DNA of 64,000 bases from Lucifuga dentata. Lineage: Eukaryota; Chordata; Actinopteri; Ophidiiformes; Bythitidae. Positions 1-19,086 of this stretch are shown here, piece after piece. The stretch covers positions 138,615-202,614 of the forward strand of contig VXCM01000408.1 of NCBI GenBank assembly GCA_014773175.1. Direction: 5' to 3'. A program made the translations under genes and the position numbers. How positions within the stretch are numbered: position 1 is the first letter of the stretch; the number at the start of each line of letters is the position of its first letter. The notes beneath the pieces were generated by a model that was not told the origin of the DNA, ran no database searches, and was given only the letters and a program-made list of their open reading frames with translations.

Positions 1-488
1 CAGAATGGACTGGTTTGCTATTTGTTCATAATAACCACACAAACAAAGAAAAAAATCCCCCCCCCCCCCCCCCCCCCCCCCCCCCNTTGTTTGTTTTTTT
101 TTTTGTTTTGTTTTGTTTTGTTTGTTTGTTTGTTTTTTATGCAACTGGTGACCTCAGCCATGTAACTTTGGATTAACAGCATGGCAAAAGGTGAGTGAAG
201 AGTGTGAGGCATTCAAATGGCTTGAAGCCTGCGTAATAATGTGTGAATACATGCCATGGCGCACAGGAAACCTAGTGTAAAGCCATGAGCGAATTGAGTG
301 AAGCTTGTGTGAGTAAAGTTTGTCTGGCAGCGAGGGCTGGCAGGCCCTGTCACAGGTTCCCCTTCCTCCTCTCTCTGATGTCTTTGAGGTCGTAGCCTGA
401 GTGTCTCACTCTGTTTCTCCTCCTATGGTGGTTTACACAGATTGGTGATGTAATGGGTAGCATATGAAGGCCACACACAAACACACGC

Positions 489-526
<38 letters not shown>

Positions 527-2028
527 GATGCTCATGCATGTTATACAGACACCGCACTTATACCACCACATACCCATAATTACACACATATACTGTATGC
601 ACAACCATTTACACAAACCTTGGATTCCCCCTTTTCCAACAAGCATGCGCCAGTGTGTGCTCTCTCTCTCTTTCACACACACACATACATGCAAAAAACA
701 AAAGTCTAAACAAAGACACATCTCCCTTTTTATTTAGTGCATTTACTGTACATCTATGCACACACACACACCAGACACATGCAGACACTCTTAAAGGCAC
801 AAACCCGGTGTCACAGTGTGTGAGTGATCAGTGTTGGCAGATGGTCTAACACTGTGTGCTCCAGAACCACCCAGGAGACCCCCATCATGCGAGGCAGCCC
901 AGAGAGGGAATGAGGGAGAGTGACTAACTTCACTCTTTCTTTTCTTCTCTCCCCAGCTGTGTCTTCAAACAGCCCTTTGATGTGGGAAATTAAAAAGAGC
1001 GAGTGTGTCAATATCTCCCTCCATCCAACCACACTCATCCATTTCCTCTCCTTCTCTTCTGCTCTCGTCCTTTCCCTTCTTTTCTTTTCTACTGTTGACC
1101 CGAGAAGGTACAGCATGACCCTTTTTCACCACAACAACTCCACCACCCACTCTCTGCCACCATGCCCTCATCATTTGGAGCATGTTTGTTTGTCTGTGTA
1201 GGCCCACCACCGGACTGGCAACTCTGTGTGTGCCTATGTGTGTGCTTGTGTGTGTGTGTGTGTGTGTGTGTGCATACAAGGCCCACCACTAATTATTTTC
1301 TAACCACACAATGAGTGTACGTCTGTGAATGAGGGTCTCCTAAGCTCACACCCAGACTCAAAAACGCTTTCTTCCTTTCCCCTTTTGCTCTCTCTCTCTC
1401 TCTCTCTCTCTCTNCCCCACCCCGCTCTGATTCTATCTGATGTGTGTTTGCGACTACCCTGAGATCTACAGTCTGCATACAGTATGTTGCATTCACTGTC
1501 CCTCTATGCCTTGATGACTGGAAACTCATTTCTGCCCTTTGCAACAGTAGGCCACGCTTTACTGCACCTGACTGAGTGTTTCCAGGCTGCCCTCACTATG
1601 TGTGTGTGTGTGTGTGTGAAAGAGCGTGTGACAGTGTGAGAAGTCGTGTTGGTGTGTGTGCAGTAGCCTAAGTGTTATTTGTCTGTATGCACCAGAGTAT
1701 ATTTCTAAGTGAAAAAAAATGTTCTTTGGCGTGTTTTTCGTTGAGCACGTGTACATGCGTATATCTATGTGCAGATACTGTATGTGTGATGTGTGTGTGT
1801 CTGCTGTGTTGACCCCATCAACCCCACCACCCCGTGTGTGTCAGTGTTAATGTCCTGTGGTGTATGTTTGTTTGTGTGTGTGTGTGTGTGCGTGTGTGTG
1901 TAGACTGTGTGTCCACTCACTGTTTCTATGCAACACTTTTAGAGGCCCCTTCTGGTCTGGACAACACCTCTCTCCTGCTCCCATCCGTCTCTCACTCCTC
2001 ACTCTTTCCTTCACCCTGGAGAGGAAGA

Positions 2029-2070
<42 letters not shown>

Positions 2071-2071
2071 N

Positions 2072-2124
<53 letters not shown>

Positions 2125-2541
2125 GTGAGGAAAAGGAGGGAGAAATGGGAGAGAGGAGAAGTGTTTGCTATGGGCATTAGCTATAATACAGGGAATGTGC
2201 CATGTGTAGCCTAAAAGAGCCCTGCCATAAATTTAATAAGGGGAAGACACTGCTGTGACATTTCATCCTTCAATACAGATCATACATGACTGAACACACA
2301 CAAAAAACGAGAGGACAGAGTGCAGGCTCTAAAAGATACATGGGTTGGAGATGTGTGATACTCATGAAACAATGGGCTTTTAAAAAACGTCTGCAGTGAT
2401 AGAGGGGGGAAGAGATTGGAGATGGAAAGATAAAAAGAGGTAGATGGGACTGATTGGCGCAGGTAGCTGGATGCGACGGAGGAAGTGCTGGAGATAGGGA
2501 CAGGACAGGAGGGGAGAAAGTGATAGAGGAAAAAAAAAAAG

Positions 2542-2577
2542 NNNNNNNNNNNNNNNNNNNNNNNNNNNNNNNNNNNN
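2542..2577. other. Assembly gap (36 N)
   Basis: A run of 36 unknown bases lies between an A-rich tract and a (GA)n microsatellite. It is probably a sequencing or assembly failure in low-complexity DNA, so its true length is unknown. Confidence 0.95.

Positions 2578-2628
<51 letters not shown>
2578..2628. repeat. (GA)n microsatellite
   Basis: About 25 uninterrupted GA units follow the N gap directly. The tract lies only about 35 bp upstream of the AP-1-like site of the il11 promoter, so its length could affect promoter architecture. That is inference; only the tract itself is seen. Confidence 0.9.
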
Positions 2629-2632
<4 letters not shown>

Positions 2633-2661
2633 TGTGTCTGTGTGTGTTTTTATGAATGAAG

Positions 2662-2705
2662 TGAGTCACTGCGCCGATGTGTCATAGGCCCGACGTCTTT
2701 ATAAA
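2662..2705 (+). promoter_or_regulatory. il11: il11 core promoter: AP-1 site, GACGTC motif and TATA box
   Basis: A perfect AP-1 consensus TGAGTCA is at 2662-2668, a CRE-like palindromic core GACGTC at 2692-2697 and a TATA element TATAAA at 2700-2705. They sit about 420 bp upstream of the il11 start codon, which leaves room for a 5' UTR beginning near 2730. Mammalian IL11 is known to be driven by AP-1 sites close to a TATA box, so the arrangement fits. The transcription start is inferred, not observed. Confidence 0.6.
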
Positions 2706-3122
2706 GGAAGTTTTAAACAAGCCTAAACACTTCACTGCGCGCAAAAATTGGACTTAGCACACTCGCATCCCTCTCTCTGCATTTCTGTTCCCTCTCTCTA
2801 TCCAAACTGTCGAAGTGTCTCTCTGCCTTCATAAAGACGACAGGGGCTGATCTCAAACTTTACTAAACTCAGAAAACTTTGGAGATATTGATTTCTTTTC
2901 TTTCTCTTTCTCTCTGTCAGTGCTTCAGTCATCACTCTGCTTTCTCATTCATTCACTCTCTTGTCCTGACAACTTTCCTCCTCACCACTCTGACTGAAGA
3001 AGAAACCGGAGCACGTGACCCATTCCGGAGTTCAATTTATTTATTAATTTCCTCTATTTATTTATTTATCTACGTTTGTTTGTTTGTTTTCTGGTTTACC
3101 TGTTTCTTGGATCCAAACCAAT

Positions 3123-5074
3123 ATGAAATGTAAGTGACTGTATGAGTTATTTTATTGATATTATTTATTTTTTACATTATTTATGTACTAACTTTTGTAT
3201 ATTATATGTATGTAACTTTTTTTGTGATATCAGGTATGAAATTAATACTATGTAGACTAAAGCAAGAATGTACAGTCTAAACAATTTGACTGATGTTTGT
3301 CTTACTATGGACACATTTTATTGTTGATCCTTTTCCTGGTAAATTTAAAAAAGGACAGAGAGCTCAGATGCTCCTGCAGGGTTTTTGACTGTGATTCTTG
3401 TGGTTCACCTGTAATTATCAAGCATTCATCATTTCAACACCACTTGTGGTTCTCTTTTAATACTTAGTCTACCTTGTATTTGAACTTGAAAGGAAGAGAA
3501 TGAATGAGCTTACTGTTACAGGGTTGACTTGGCTTGGTCTATATAATTTATACCACCAACTCATGTTCCTATCCAGTTGCAGGTGTGACAATCAGCAGCA
3601 TTCATTGAGTTGCTTATGGTAAAGGAATGGTGATATTCAGTGTCAAAGCCCAGCTTTTAATGATTTAATGAGTTGCATTCAGCTTGTGAAAACATGACTC
3701 TGACACTGAAGTTGTAGGATTCTTCTGCCAAGTCTGGAACTATTGTTTATGTTATGGTGCAATATCTTCCCCTAGAGTTGACAGCCATGGCCTGAGGTCA
3801 TTAACATCATGGCGAGATGACAGCGCCTTTCCACTAATTGCTTCCGTTTTTTTTCCTCCTCCTTGCAGTGCTGCTGGACTCCTCCTCATCACTCCTTTTG
3901 TTGCTGCTATTGGCTCAGCTGCCTGTATTTACGTCTGGCTCACCAGTCCCACACAGGAGGCCAAGTGACATGGATAAACTGTCCAATCAGACCAAAAACC
4001 TAATGAAGCTCACTCAAGAACTGCTGGTAAGTGGAGAATGTCATCATGATAATTACCAATGTTGGCTATTGATTGGCTGCTAATCTAATGAGGCTGTGTC
4101 CTGTGCTAATTGAATTGAAAGTGTATAGGGTGGAAATGGATGCTGGTCATTTCACCAGAGCCTGCCTTAATTGAAGTTTCTTTACTTAGATTTTGGTGTC
4201 AATGTTACCTTTCAGCTGAGGTAACCTTACACTTCAAACAGCAAGATGTGCTGTTGTGGAAACACTGTTTGGCTGAACTACAGCAGCTTTGCTCAGAACC
4301 TTAGTCAGATTTAAGCTGCTTTCATTGATGACAGACTGGCTGGAATCCATCATGCTTAGATCAGGGCTGCAAAAGCCTCAAGGGAGATTTGACTGTGATC
4401 TCACATTTAATCTGGACACAGAAGGGAAGGTGGGTCTGGCTCAGCAGCTGCCTGCTCTGGTCACCTGACCTGATTGGTGGCTGTACCAGTAGCATTGCTT
4501 ATCAAAAGGAATTACAGAGACTGAGACTGCTTACGAATAATTACCCATTTACTACAGCAATGCTCTGGCTGGGGGGCAAGGAGATAGAGCAACAAAAGGG
4601 GTTGAAGAGTCAGGATACTATCTTCCATCAAAGTGATTTTAGAATTACACATCAGCACTGTACCTGGACTCAACTAAAAGCAAGGGGTCAAGCATCATAT
4701 CTGTGAAATGACTGCAAGGTGTATTGCATGCCTGTTTACATATAAACATTATTATACTCAGTGGCAAGACTGAGAAAATGTGGATGGGGTTGATTCCATT
4801 TCTGGCCAAGAGTGTTATTTTGCTGACTGTGAAGAGGAAAGGGAAATCAGATTTGAGAACTTTGGCCAATGTTTGTTTCCAGGTGGTGATTGTGTATCAC
4901 ACCGTGTTTTAACAGGTGAAAAGAAAGCAGGAACAGGATCTTTGGTTACACTTGACTGATGTAGATTCTATTTTTGCATTATGCAAATCTTAAAACTCTT
5001 TTGTTTAGGGGATAAAATCAAAAATAGCCACATACTCTCTCTAGTCTTGCTCTATAGATAGCCTAACGTTCAGC

Positions 5075-5107
<33 letters not shown>

Positions 5108-5917
5108 TCAATACAATGATACAGTTATCGGTGAAGCAATGTTCTAACCTGGATCCCAGACAAGAAGATGTAACACCATAGGACAGTAGCAGTTGTTCAG
5201 CAATGTATAACATTTATTTTAACTTTTTTCTTCTTATGTGAAATTTCACTAAACAGAGGTCAAGGTTAGGAAAGATAAATAGAATGGGAATTCATGGAAA
5301 GTCCCTGCAAGAAAGCAATAAAAGTAGTGTGTGTGTTAAAAAAAAAAAAAAGAAAAGAAAAATGTGTGTGCCCATGTGTGTGCCAATGAGTCTAAATAAG
5401 TTTGCTGGCATATATGTGCGAACATTTGTGAGTCAGACTGTGGTGCATGTGCTTGTTTGTGTTTGTTTGCATATAGTGAGCACGTAAATATGTGCATATG
5501 TGTAAATGTACGTGTGTGTGTGTGTAATTATTTGTGTGGCTGTGTGTAGGTGCATTGAGGCTTCTGTAAATAGTTGTGGTTTTGTATGTGCTGTGTTTAG
5601 TGTTTGGTTTTTGGTCGCCACAGCAAAGTGACTTGATAAAAATCAAAAAGATTTATCACATTCCAGTATTTGCATTCAGGAAGAAAAAAGATAGATGTAA
5701 TTTCTGACAGGTGAGGTCATGATCTGCAATGGAGAGCAAGAAAAGGAGGATAAGAGGTTGAATTAAAGGCTGAGAAAGATGGAGGAAAAACCACAAGAGA
5801 TAAAGAGATCACAGAGAGAAGTGGATGACAAGCCAGTGGTGTATGTGTATGCATGCACATGTGCACGTGATGTGGCATGTGCCAGTGCACCTGGTATGAG
5901 AGAGAGAGAGAGAGAGN

Positions 5918-5955
<38 letters not shown>

Positions 5956-7605
5956 AAGGGGAAGGAGGAAGCCAGGGACAGAAGACGACAAAAGCAGTGA
6001 AGTCAAAACATTGGCCCACAAACATTAGGGAGCTCTTATGACAGGCTGATGGAGAGACACAAGAGACAATGCAGCACATTCATTACTAAACACATCAACA
6101 CAAACAACTGGAAGCAAAAAGCCCAACAAGGAAAAGGCTGCACAACAGGTTAAGGAAGCATTAAGCACACATAACCTGTTTACACAAAACATTTCTGAGC
6201 ACTAATCATCCAAATGTTGTTATGTTCCTCTGCTGATTGGAAATGACGCATGCTACATCAGTCATGACCGTTTACTCTCATTCATCACTAAATCAGTTGC
6301 ATCTTTAATACTAAATTGCGCTGCTGAGGAGTACTAAGGCCCATATGAGTTAGAGTTCTGTAAATTTGCAATCAGGTTGTTTATCCCCCTCTGGTGACCG
6401 TGATAAGCACTACATCTGCACTGTGAACTTGGTTTACAGCACAACTACAGCTGGGCAGTGGCACTGCGTCATTCCGTCTTTTTATAGCTGTGACCCTGGA
6501 GTTTCCCTACAGTCCTGTGTTGTCTGTCCCACTTAGAGTTTTCTTAGTCACTGCATATGTTGTTATCCTCTCTCCCTGTAGAAAACATCCTGTGGGTTCA
6601 GGCCATTTGTTCTTATTGTTGACATTTGGGGAGGCTGAATGTGGGTGAACTCACACTGACCTGATCAGCCACACCACTTTCAGTGAAAATGACTGTCTCT
6701 AAGCACAGAAAACAGTCATCCAATTGAGGTGCTAGAACTAGACTAATACTTTCCTTTAACTGCCGTGACTTGTCTTGGGATGAGCAAAATTGTGCTGATG
6801 CAAATTACTGATGGCCTGCTCTGTGTCTTGTTTTCTCTTTCAGAGGGAGCATGCTTTTGATTCAGACGTGGAGCCCCACAGGTTCAGGTCTCTGCCAGAA
6901 ATGAGCAACAGATCAGCCAATGACCTCAACAACCTTGAGGTAATACAGTGATAAATTATTTCTGTGTCAGTGTGGTTGTGGGTGTGTATGTAGAGGAAGA
7001 GGACTGGTCTGTTTGTAATCCGCGCAGTTACATCTTGCCACACCCAGGCTAAGTCTGTAAAATATGTCTGTGTCTTTTCCAGCTGAAGCCCACTCTCTCT
7101 CAGCTGCACGCTGACCTGAAGCTGTATGAGCACCACTTTGAGTGGCTGAACAAGGTCTCAAAGAAGCACCATCACCCTGCACTCCCCAAACTGGTAGAGA
7201 TGATTAGAGAAATGAAATTTCTCATCACCCTACTACACCGTCAGGTAATTAAAACTGAGTTTCCTTACTTGAGAACAAGTTGCCTAAAGTATGTTCTTAC
7301 ATTGCTCCCTGTGAATGTTGCTGTGAGAATGATGTGACATTTTCCACAGCAGCCTGCTATTGTTTTTAAAGGTAGCTTAGAATGGTTTAATAATTCTTCT
7401 AAACTGTCTGTCTTCTCATCAACAGATGCTGAGAGTTGAAGCACCAAGACTGACTCCTGCAACCCCCTCCCTTCCCCCTCACCTCCCCTATCAATTTGAT
7501 GTCCTGCAGTCCTCCCATGAGCTTCTCCAACACTTCAAGCTCTTCTGTGATTGGGCATATAGAGCATTCATCACTCTGAAGTCCAAAATTTCTACAGTAC
7601 AATGA
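3123..7605 (+). CDS. il11: Interleukin-11 (gp130-family cytokine), five coding exons
   Basis: The coding exons are 3123-3129, 3869-4026, 6844-6939, 7083-7244 and 7426-7605. All are bounded by GT/AG and stay in phase, giving 200 residues (human IL-11 has 199). IL-11 is a secreted four-helix cytokine that signals through IL-11R and gp130. Residues 1-25 form a leucine-rich signal peptide starting MKLLLDSSSS. The body carries RSLPEMSNRSA, then a helix with LHADLKLYEHHFEWL, matching the human LRADLLSYLRHVQWL region, and the C-terminal helix has FCDWAYRAFITLKSK, matching LDWAVRGLLLLKTRL. Two N-glycosylation sequons (NQT, NRS) are visible. The five-exon layout with a 7-base first coding exon is typical of IL-11. 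The next gene, znf628, is also near IL11 in human 19q13.42. Teleosts have il11a and il11b; I cannot assign the paralogue. Confidence 0.9.
5077..5105. repeat. (GT)n microsatellite in il11 intron 2
   Basis: A pure GT dinucleotide tract of about 14 units lies inside the 2.8 kb second coding intron of il11. Confidence 0.85.
5898..5948. repeat. (GA)n microsatellite with single N
   Basis: A GA tract is interrupted by one N at 5917 inside il11 intron 2. The N marks an unresolved repeat length. Confidence 0.85.
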
Positions 7606-9060
7606 TAATTCATTAACTGTAGTATATAAGGCTGCAGAGCCAGTAAGAATGCACTGCGTCCCTACTCTGCCAAAGGGGATTCAGGACCATATCAATGTGC
7701 ACTGTAGTCAATGGCATCTCTTATTAAGAGGCCCAAACATCAACCAATGAATTATGTGTTGAGGAATGTGTCTTACCATCAGAGCCAATGACGATGCTCA
7801 ATACTGCAGCTACTCACAGCTGTCAAGATTCCCCTTAAGGCAAACTGCCAGTCTATCTAAATACTATGATGCCATTATTCCCCAACTCTCCTAAAGGCCT
7901 TGTTCATGTTATTTATATATTTATTTATTTATTGAATGTTAGTAATTTATTTAATGTTATTTATTTAAAGTTGTAATGTGTCACTCTCATCTTTATTTGT
8001 GTATTAACATGAATTTATTTGCCCACATCTTTGTACTCTTTTCCTTTGCTGTGTCTCACTGATCCTCAAGAAAACACACACACACAATAGCTCTTTTGTG
8101 AACATGTAGTTCTAATGCTGATCCTTGTTTAAAAGATACTGAGATTATCTGGATTATTTTGTGCAAAAATTCTTCCAGTAGATGTAGCATACTGTACAGC
8201 CAAGGTTTTTACTATCTCTCTATTACAATGATCTATAACAATATGTTTTAGAAAATGTTGATCATGGAATCTGAAAATGTGCCATCCGTTAATGTTTCAA
8301 TTAATTGCCTATGAAATAAATTGCATTTATCTTTAAATGTCAGGATGATAGCTGCACAGAACAGTGGGAATAGTTTCCTTTATACCACAGGCTAAGATTC
8401 TATTTTGACTGCCTGTTTCTCCCTTTTTGCATGAGGATGCATATTTAACGTTGTGGTAAAATTGTATGAATGTGCCCTGTTGCTGAGCACTGATAGACCT
8501 GATTAGATTCTTTGCACAAACTTGTTAGGATTAGCCTCTTGTATGAGTGAGATGGCTGATTTTGAACCTGTGCTTTGGGGTTGAAAAGTTTTTTTTCATT
8601 CACTTAAACACCCCAAGCCTTAAAATACTATGTATTGTGACACTATAGTTCTGTACAGGTGTACATAAATGTATGAGAATGCAAGTGTACATAAATGTAC
8701 AAGAATGTAAATTGTTGTATACAATGCTTTTGTGTATTATGTTGTTTTCTACAATATACTGTAGAATACTTTACCAATTTCATCACTATAATTTTGTCAT
8801 TTCTATTCTAGTATTTGTTACAGTATTGTATTACTATTTATTTAAGTCCTTGTTGGAGCTATTTATTTTGTGCTCAGTGGAGCAAGTCTCCTATCTTTTA
8901 TACTTTTATACTGTTTTTATTCTTATTAACTAGTATATCATTACATTTAAATTATTGTTTTGCCATCAAAATGCCTTTTCCACACACTGATTGGCCTCAA
9001 TGTGAAATATGTGCCTTGGCGAAATAAACACTAAAGAATGTGCACTACGAGTCTGAGTAT
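7606..9060 (+). promoter_or_regulatory. il11: il11 3' UTR with AU-rich elements and poly(A) signals
   Basis: The sequence after the il11 stop is AT-rich. Clustered ATTTA pentamers lie at about 7908-7970 (overlapping TTATTTATTTATT) and again near 8000-8020. Such class II AU-rich elements destabilise cytokine mRNAs through TTP- and HuR-type proteins, so rapid turnover is expected. Candidate AATAAA signals are at 8315-8320 and 9023-9028. No open frame here has coding character. Confidence 0.6.
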
Positions 9061-9399
9061 ATTTTAAAAAACAAACAAACAAACAAAAAAAAAAACTTTT
9101 ATGAATACTCCTGGCATCAGCTGAACGCAGGCACACATCAATACTACATTACCCAGAAGTCCGCGCGGCAGTCAGACAAATATTAAAAGTAGATAAAGCT
9201 TCAAATATATTTTTAAGAGTTTTGATGATGTATACATCACTAATAGGCTCTCTTTATCAACATTGGAATTTAATAAAGCGTTAAAGTAAGCTTTACAAAG
9301 GGAAACCTGTCTGTCGAAGCTCCTAACCAATGGCAGTAATGCATCTTTTGTCCAAAACAGCCAATCGCCGTCGGTGTTCTTAGAAGGCGGATCGGGTGG

Positions 9400-10091
9400 A
9401 GAACTGCTGTTAGTTTGCGCTGTGTTTATTGTTAAGGTTGTGTGGATTAGCACTGCAGAACCTAGTTCCTGTTCATAATATCAACAGTAAAGCATTAGCA
9501 TGACTTAAACCTGCACGGTGAGTACTGCTGTGGCCTGTATTCATGCACAGCATTATCGAGCAAATAAATTAAGCTATTCAGCACTGACGAAAGGAAGATT
9601 AGCTTTAATTGCAGGCCAGTAACAGTTTTTGTTTAGATTGTAACGCCGACCATTTTTGTGTATGTGTTATCAGTTGGCGAGTTAAATTATGATGGATTTG
9701 TAAAGTCCTTTAATGAGTAACTTAGCTAAAGCGTGTCTAGCTGTATTTCCAGTTTGCACCGCACTGCGGGGACTAATAGAAATGGAGTGACGGCCAAGGG
9801 AGACTCAGCAGGGCGGGGGAGGCAGACAGGAGAGAAGGAGGCGAGGGGTGCAATTTAAAGGGGACTTCCTTACCAGGAGTTGCCGAGTTATAATGCGTTA
9901 TTTATTTACAACTGAATGTATTTCAGAGTTGTTCTGAGCTCCACGGGAGGATAGCTGGTGTGCACAGGAAAGTAAGTTTTCAAAGCCACAGAGGAGCCAC
10001 AGGAGGAGAGAAATGATGCTGCACGAAAATTGATCCACGCTCCCTTCAAAGGAATTCTCCAACCCCGATCTGCCACCAGCTTCCTCTGGTA
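9400..10091 (+). promoter_or_regulatory. znf628: Probable znf628 promoter and 5' untranslated exons
   Basis: A 5' noncoding exon appears to end at 9517 (CACG followed by GTGAGT), and an acceptor TTTCAG at 9921-9926 leads into the exon carrying the start codon at 10092. The region lacks a TATA box. These boundaries rest on splice motifs only and are tentative. Confidence 0.4.
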
Positions 10092-16802
<6,711 letters not shown>

Positions 16803-17200
16803 GAAATGGACCTATACCTAAGCTGAAGAGATGCAGTTCCCAGATTAACTGAAATCATGATTATTAGAGAGAGCGAGAGAGAGTGTGCCTCATTATTTGT
16901 GTGCTCAGTGTGTTAGCACTTTAGTCAATTTGAGGCCTCCTTGGGAGAGAGGACATAGTTAGATGAGTACTGTGTTGTAATGCTGCCATGGTGCCACATA
17001 GTAAAAATGTTATACATTCATAAAGGCTGTACATGGACCTTGGAATATTCCTAAACATATTAGTTTAAATGATACTGGTAGTTTGTTTATGGAATAAATT
17101 CAGTTTTTGTGAATAAATGTTGTAAATTGCCCACTTTCGTCACAAATAATGATATTAATTATTAATAAAGCTGTCGATACCTTGTATTATTTGCGTTTCT
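16803..17200 (+). terminator. znf628: znf628 3' UTR with three poly(A) signals
   Basis: Consensus AATAAA hexamers are present at 17093-17098, 17112-17117 and 17164-17169, within 370 bases of the znf628 stop codon. Which one is used cannot be told from sequence. Confidence 0.6.
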
Positions 17201-17313
17201 TTGCTTCCTTTATTCATTGCAGGTTGTTTTTTTCTCCCCTGATGCCTAAAACACATCAAGCAGGTCATTAAAGAACGGTGGTTACGTTGATCTTGCATTC
17301 ACGTACCTTTTGC

Positions 17314-17359
17314 GTAACATGCGAGCGTTCGCATGTTACGTACGTACGTATACGTACGT
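17314..17359. repeat. Two adjacent perfect palindromes rich in ACGT
   Basis: An inverted repeat has 11-base arms (GTAACATGCGA and its complement) at 17314-17324 and 17329-17339 around a 4-base loop. It is followed at once by an 18-base perfect palindrome of ACGT/TATA units at 17342-17359. It lies between the znf628 poly(A) signals and the nat14 5' exon. Confidence 0.8.
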
Positions 17360-17449
17360 CAATGGCGTAGATAGGTTCATCCTTAATGCTTAGCGAAGAC
17401 GAGACGGAGTACAAATGTGTTCAGAATCCCACCTTCCCGCTAGCGACGT

Positions 17450-18065
17450 TATAGTCGTTCAATCCAACGAGAAAGGGAACGGACTAACAAATTGCAAAAT
17501 ATCCCTTTTCTTTCTTGTCTTCCAGCATAATTTGAAGGTGTGCTGGATAAGGTAAGCGGGTTTAAATAGGAGCTTTTTGTGTAAGGACTCACGCAGCACT
17601 TCCTAATAACCATATAAGGATCTGAACAAGTCAGCTTCTGCATCTTTAATACTGTCATCACACGTGTAGGAGAAATACCGAATAATGTTAATAGCTACGC
17701 TACAAATCCTCTGTAATCCCCATTTGTCTTTGTTTCGACTCGGTGTGGATCTGATGTTATTTTGTATCTAACTTTTCACATTGCATAAAATGAGCCGTGC
17801 AAATATTCTGATTCATTTCATGCTGCCCTACAGAGACCTGCTAGTTTGAAACAGGTCATTATTGGCATGATTTTGCATTAAAAATATCCTATCGTCGCGT
17901 TTCATTTTGAGCTGTTTCACCATTAAAATATAACCTGTTCCCTAAAGGTAACTTCCTTTGAATATGTTTTGTAGGATCCCTGTGCACACAGTGTGGATGT
18001 CTAAGTGTCAGACTGTGTAGAAAAGGTGGTGCAGCAGGCCTGCTGTAAGATCAAAAAGCCTAGAC
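17450..18065 (+). promoter_or_regulatory. nat14: Probable nat14 5' UTR region
   Basis: A donor-like GGTAAG at 17551-17556 and an acceptor TTTTGTAG at 17967-17974 would join a 5' noncoding exon to the exon containing the nat14 start codon at 18066. The evidence is splice motifs only. Confidence 0.4.
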
Positions 18066-19086
18066 ATGGTGAGGCTGGAGCTGGATCAGGTGGTGATGAG
18101 GAGGATGAAGGAGGATGACATTGAGATGGTCAAAGCCCTCATCAAGGTTTGTATAATGCAGCCAGACATTCATCAGTGTTTGTGTGTTTTTCTGACTTGC
18201 ATCAATATCTTCGTAGGAGGGCTGCGAAGGCACCGAGAACCGTCTCATCCTCCACATCCTCACTCGTCCACTCTGCCTCTTCATCCTGGCTATTCTGTCC
18301 TCAATTCTCCGCTGCCTTGTCCACTCCTTCATCCTGGCCCTTGCTCTTCCTGTCTTCCTGCTAATTGTCTTTCTCAAGGTCACCATACCACGGGCTACAG
18401 GGGTTCTGGGTAGCAGCCGCCCCTACTGGGACTATGTTGGCAGCAGCTATAGGGGTACACAGGAAGAGATGCTACAGAATCCCTACTGCAGGATCAGTGG
18501 CAATAAACCAGTGATAAAAAAGGTTTGTGTACAGGTTTGCTGGAGTTTGTTAGACATTTTCCTTCTTTTCATTACAGTGCTGAAAACCAAATTCTGGTGA
18601 TCAAACATTACAGTTGTATAATATATTGCTCTTTCCTTTATTCAGGCAAGACACAAAATTGGACAAAAAGACAAAGAGAAGGAGATATCGACAGAGAAGA
18701 TTAGCACAGAGAGGGAACAGGCAGCAGGGCAGGTCTGGGTGGCAGACCGTGAAGGGGAGATCGTGGGCTGTGTGTCCCGGGAGAGCGAGAAACGAGCTGG
18801 TATCAGCAGGATCTGCAGGTTGGTGATAGGTTGCTGGTACCGCAGGGAAGGTCTGGGTCGGCTACTCGTCCAGAGCCTGGAACAGAGAGAGAGCGAGTCT
18901 GGGGTATGCAGAGTGTACGCACATGTCCCCTACCCCTCCAAGGTAGGGGAAGTCTTCTTCAGGAAGTTGGGCTATCAACAGCTAGGGGAGGAAAATGATG
19001 GAGAGGATGAAGAGTTGAAGCTGGAGACTCCAGAGAGAGGCTTCATGGGCTATCCCCTCACTAAAGTGTTTTACAAAGACCTGTAA
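18066..19086 (+). CDS. nat14: N-acetyltransferase 14 (membrane GNAT protein)
   Basis: The exons 18066-18146, 18217-18522 and 18646-19086 join in phase to give 275 residues (human NAT14 has 206). The N-terminus has MKEDDIEMVKALIKEG, like the human MREDEKPLVLEMLKAG. ENRLILHILTRP precedes two hydrophobic segments at about 46-63 and 68-84, which anchor the protein in a membrane as in the NAT8/NAT14 group. The GNAT fold follows, with the acetyl-CoA pyrophosphate loop RREGLG at 195-200 and a C-terminal FYKDL matching the human FSKDL. A charged Lys/Glu linker at about 130-160 lengthens the protein relative to mammals. The acetylation substrate is not known. Its position directly after znf628 matches human 19q13.42. 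Confidence 0.9.

Larger units (their letters stand above)
1..2640. other. Repeat-rich upstream spacer without a supported gene
   Basis: This stretch consists mostly of simple sequence: poly-C ending in an N at 86, (CA)n at about 492-524, (TG)n at about 1246-1272, (CT)n at 1388-1413 ending in an N, (GA)n running into poly-A around 2033-2117 with an N at 2071, and a 36-base gap followed by (GA)n. Open frames here translate the repeats (runs of TH, SL, ER or K) and have no recognisable domain or splice pattern. I see no gene. The right-hand end adjoins the il11 promoter. Confidence 0.7.

Noticed and set aside
2879..3133. Open frame of 84 residues overlapping the il11 first exon
   Set aside because: It begins at a non-ATG codon, translates pyrimidine-rich 5' UTR and reads through the exon 1 donor. 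The real il11 start is the ATG at 3123.
8659..8700. Short direct repeat GTGTACATAAATGTA in the il11 3' region
   Set aside because: There are only two copies in AT-rich DNA. This is too little to call a tandem array or a CRISPR-like structure.
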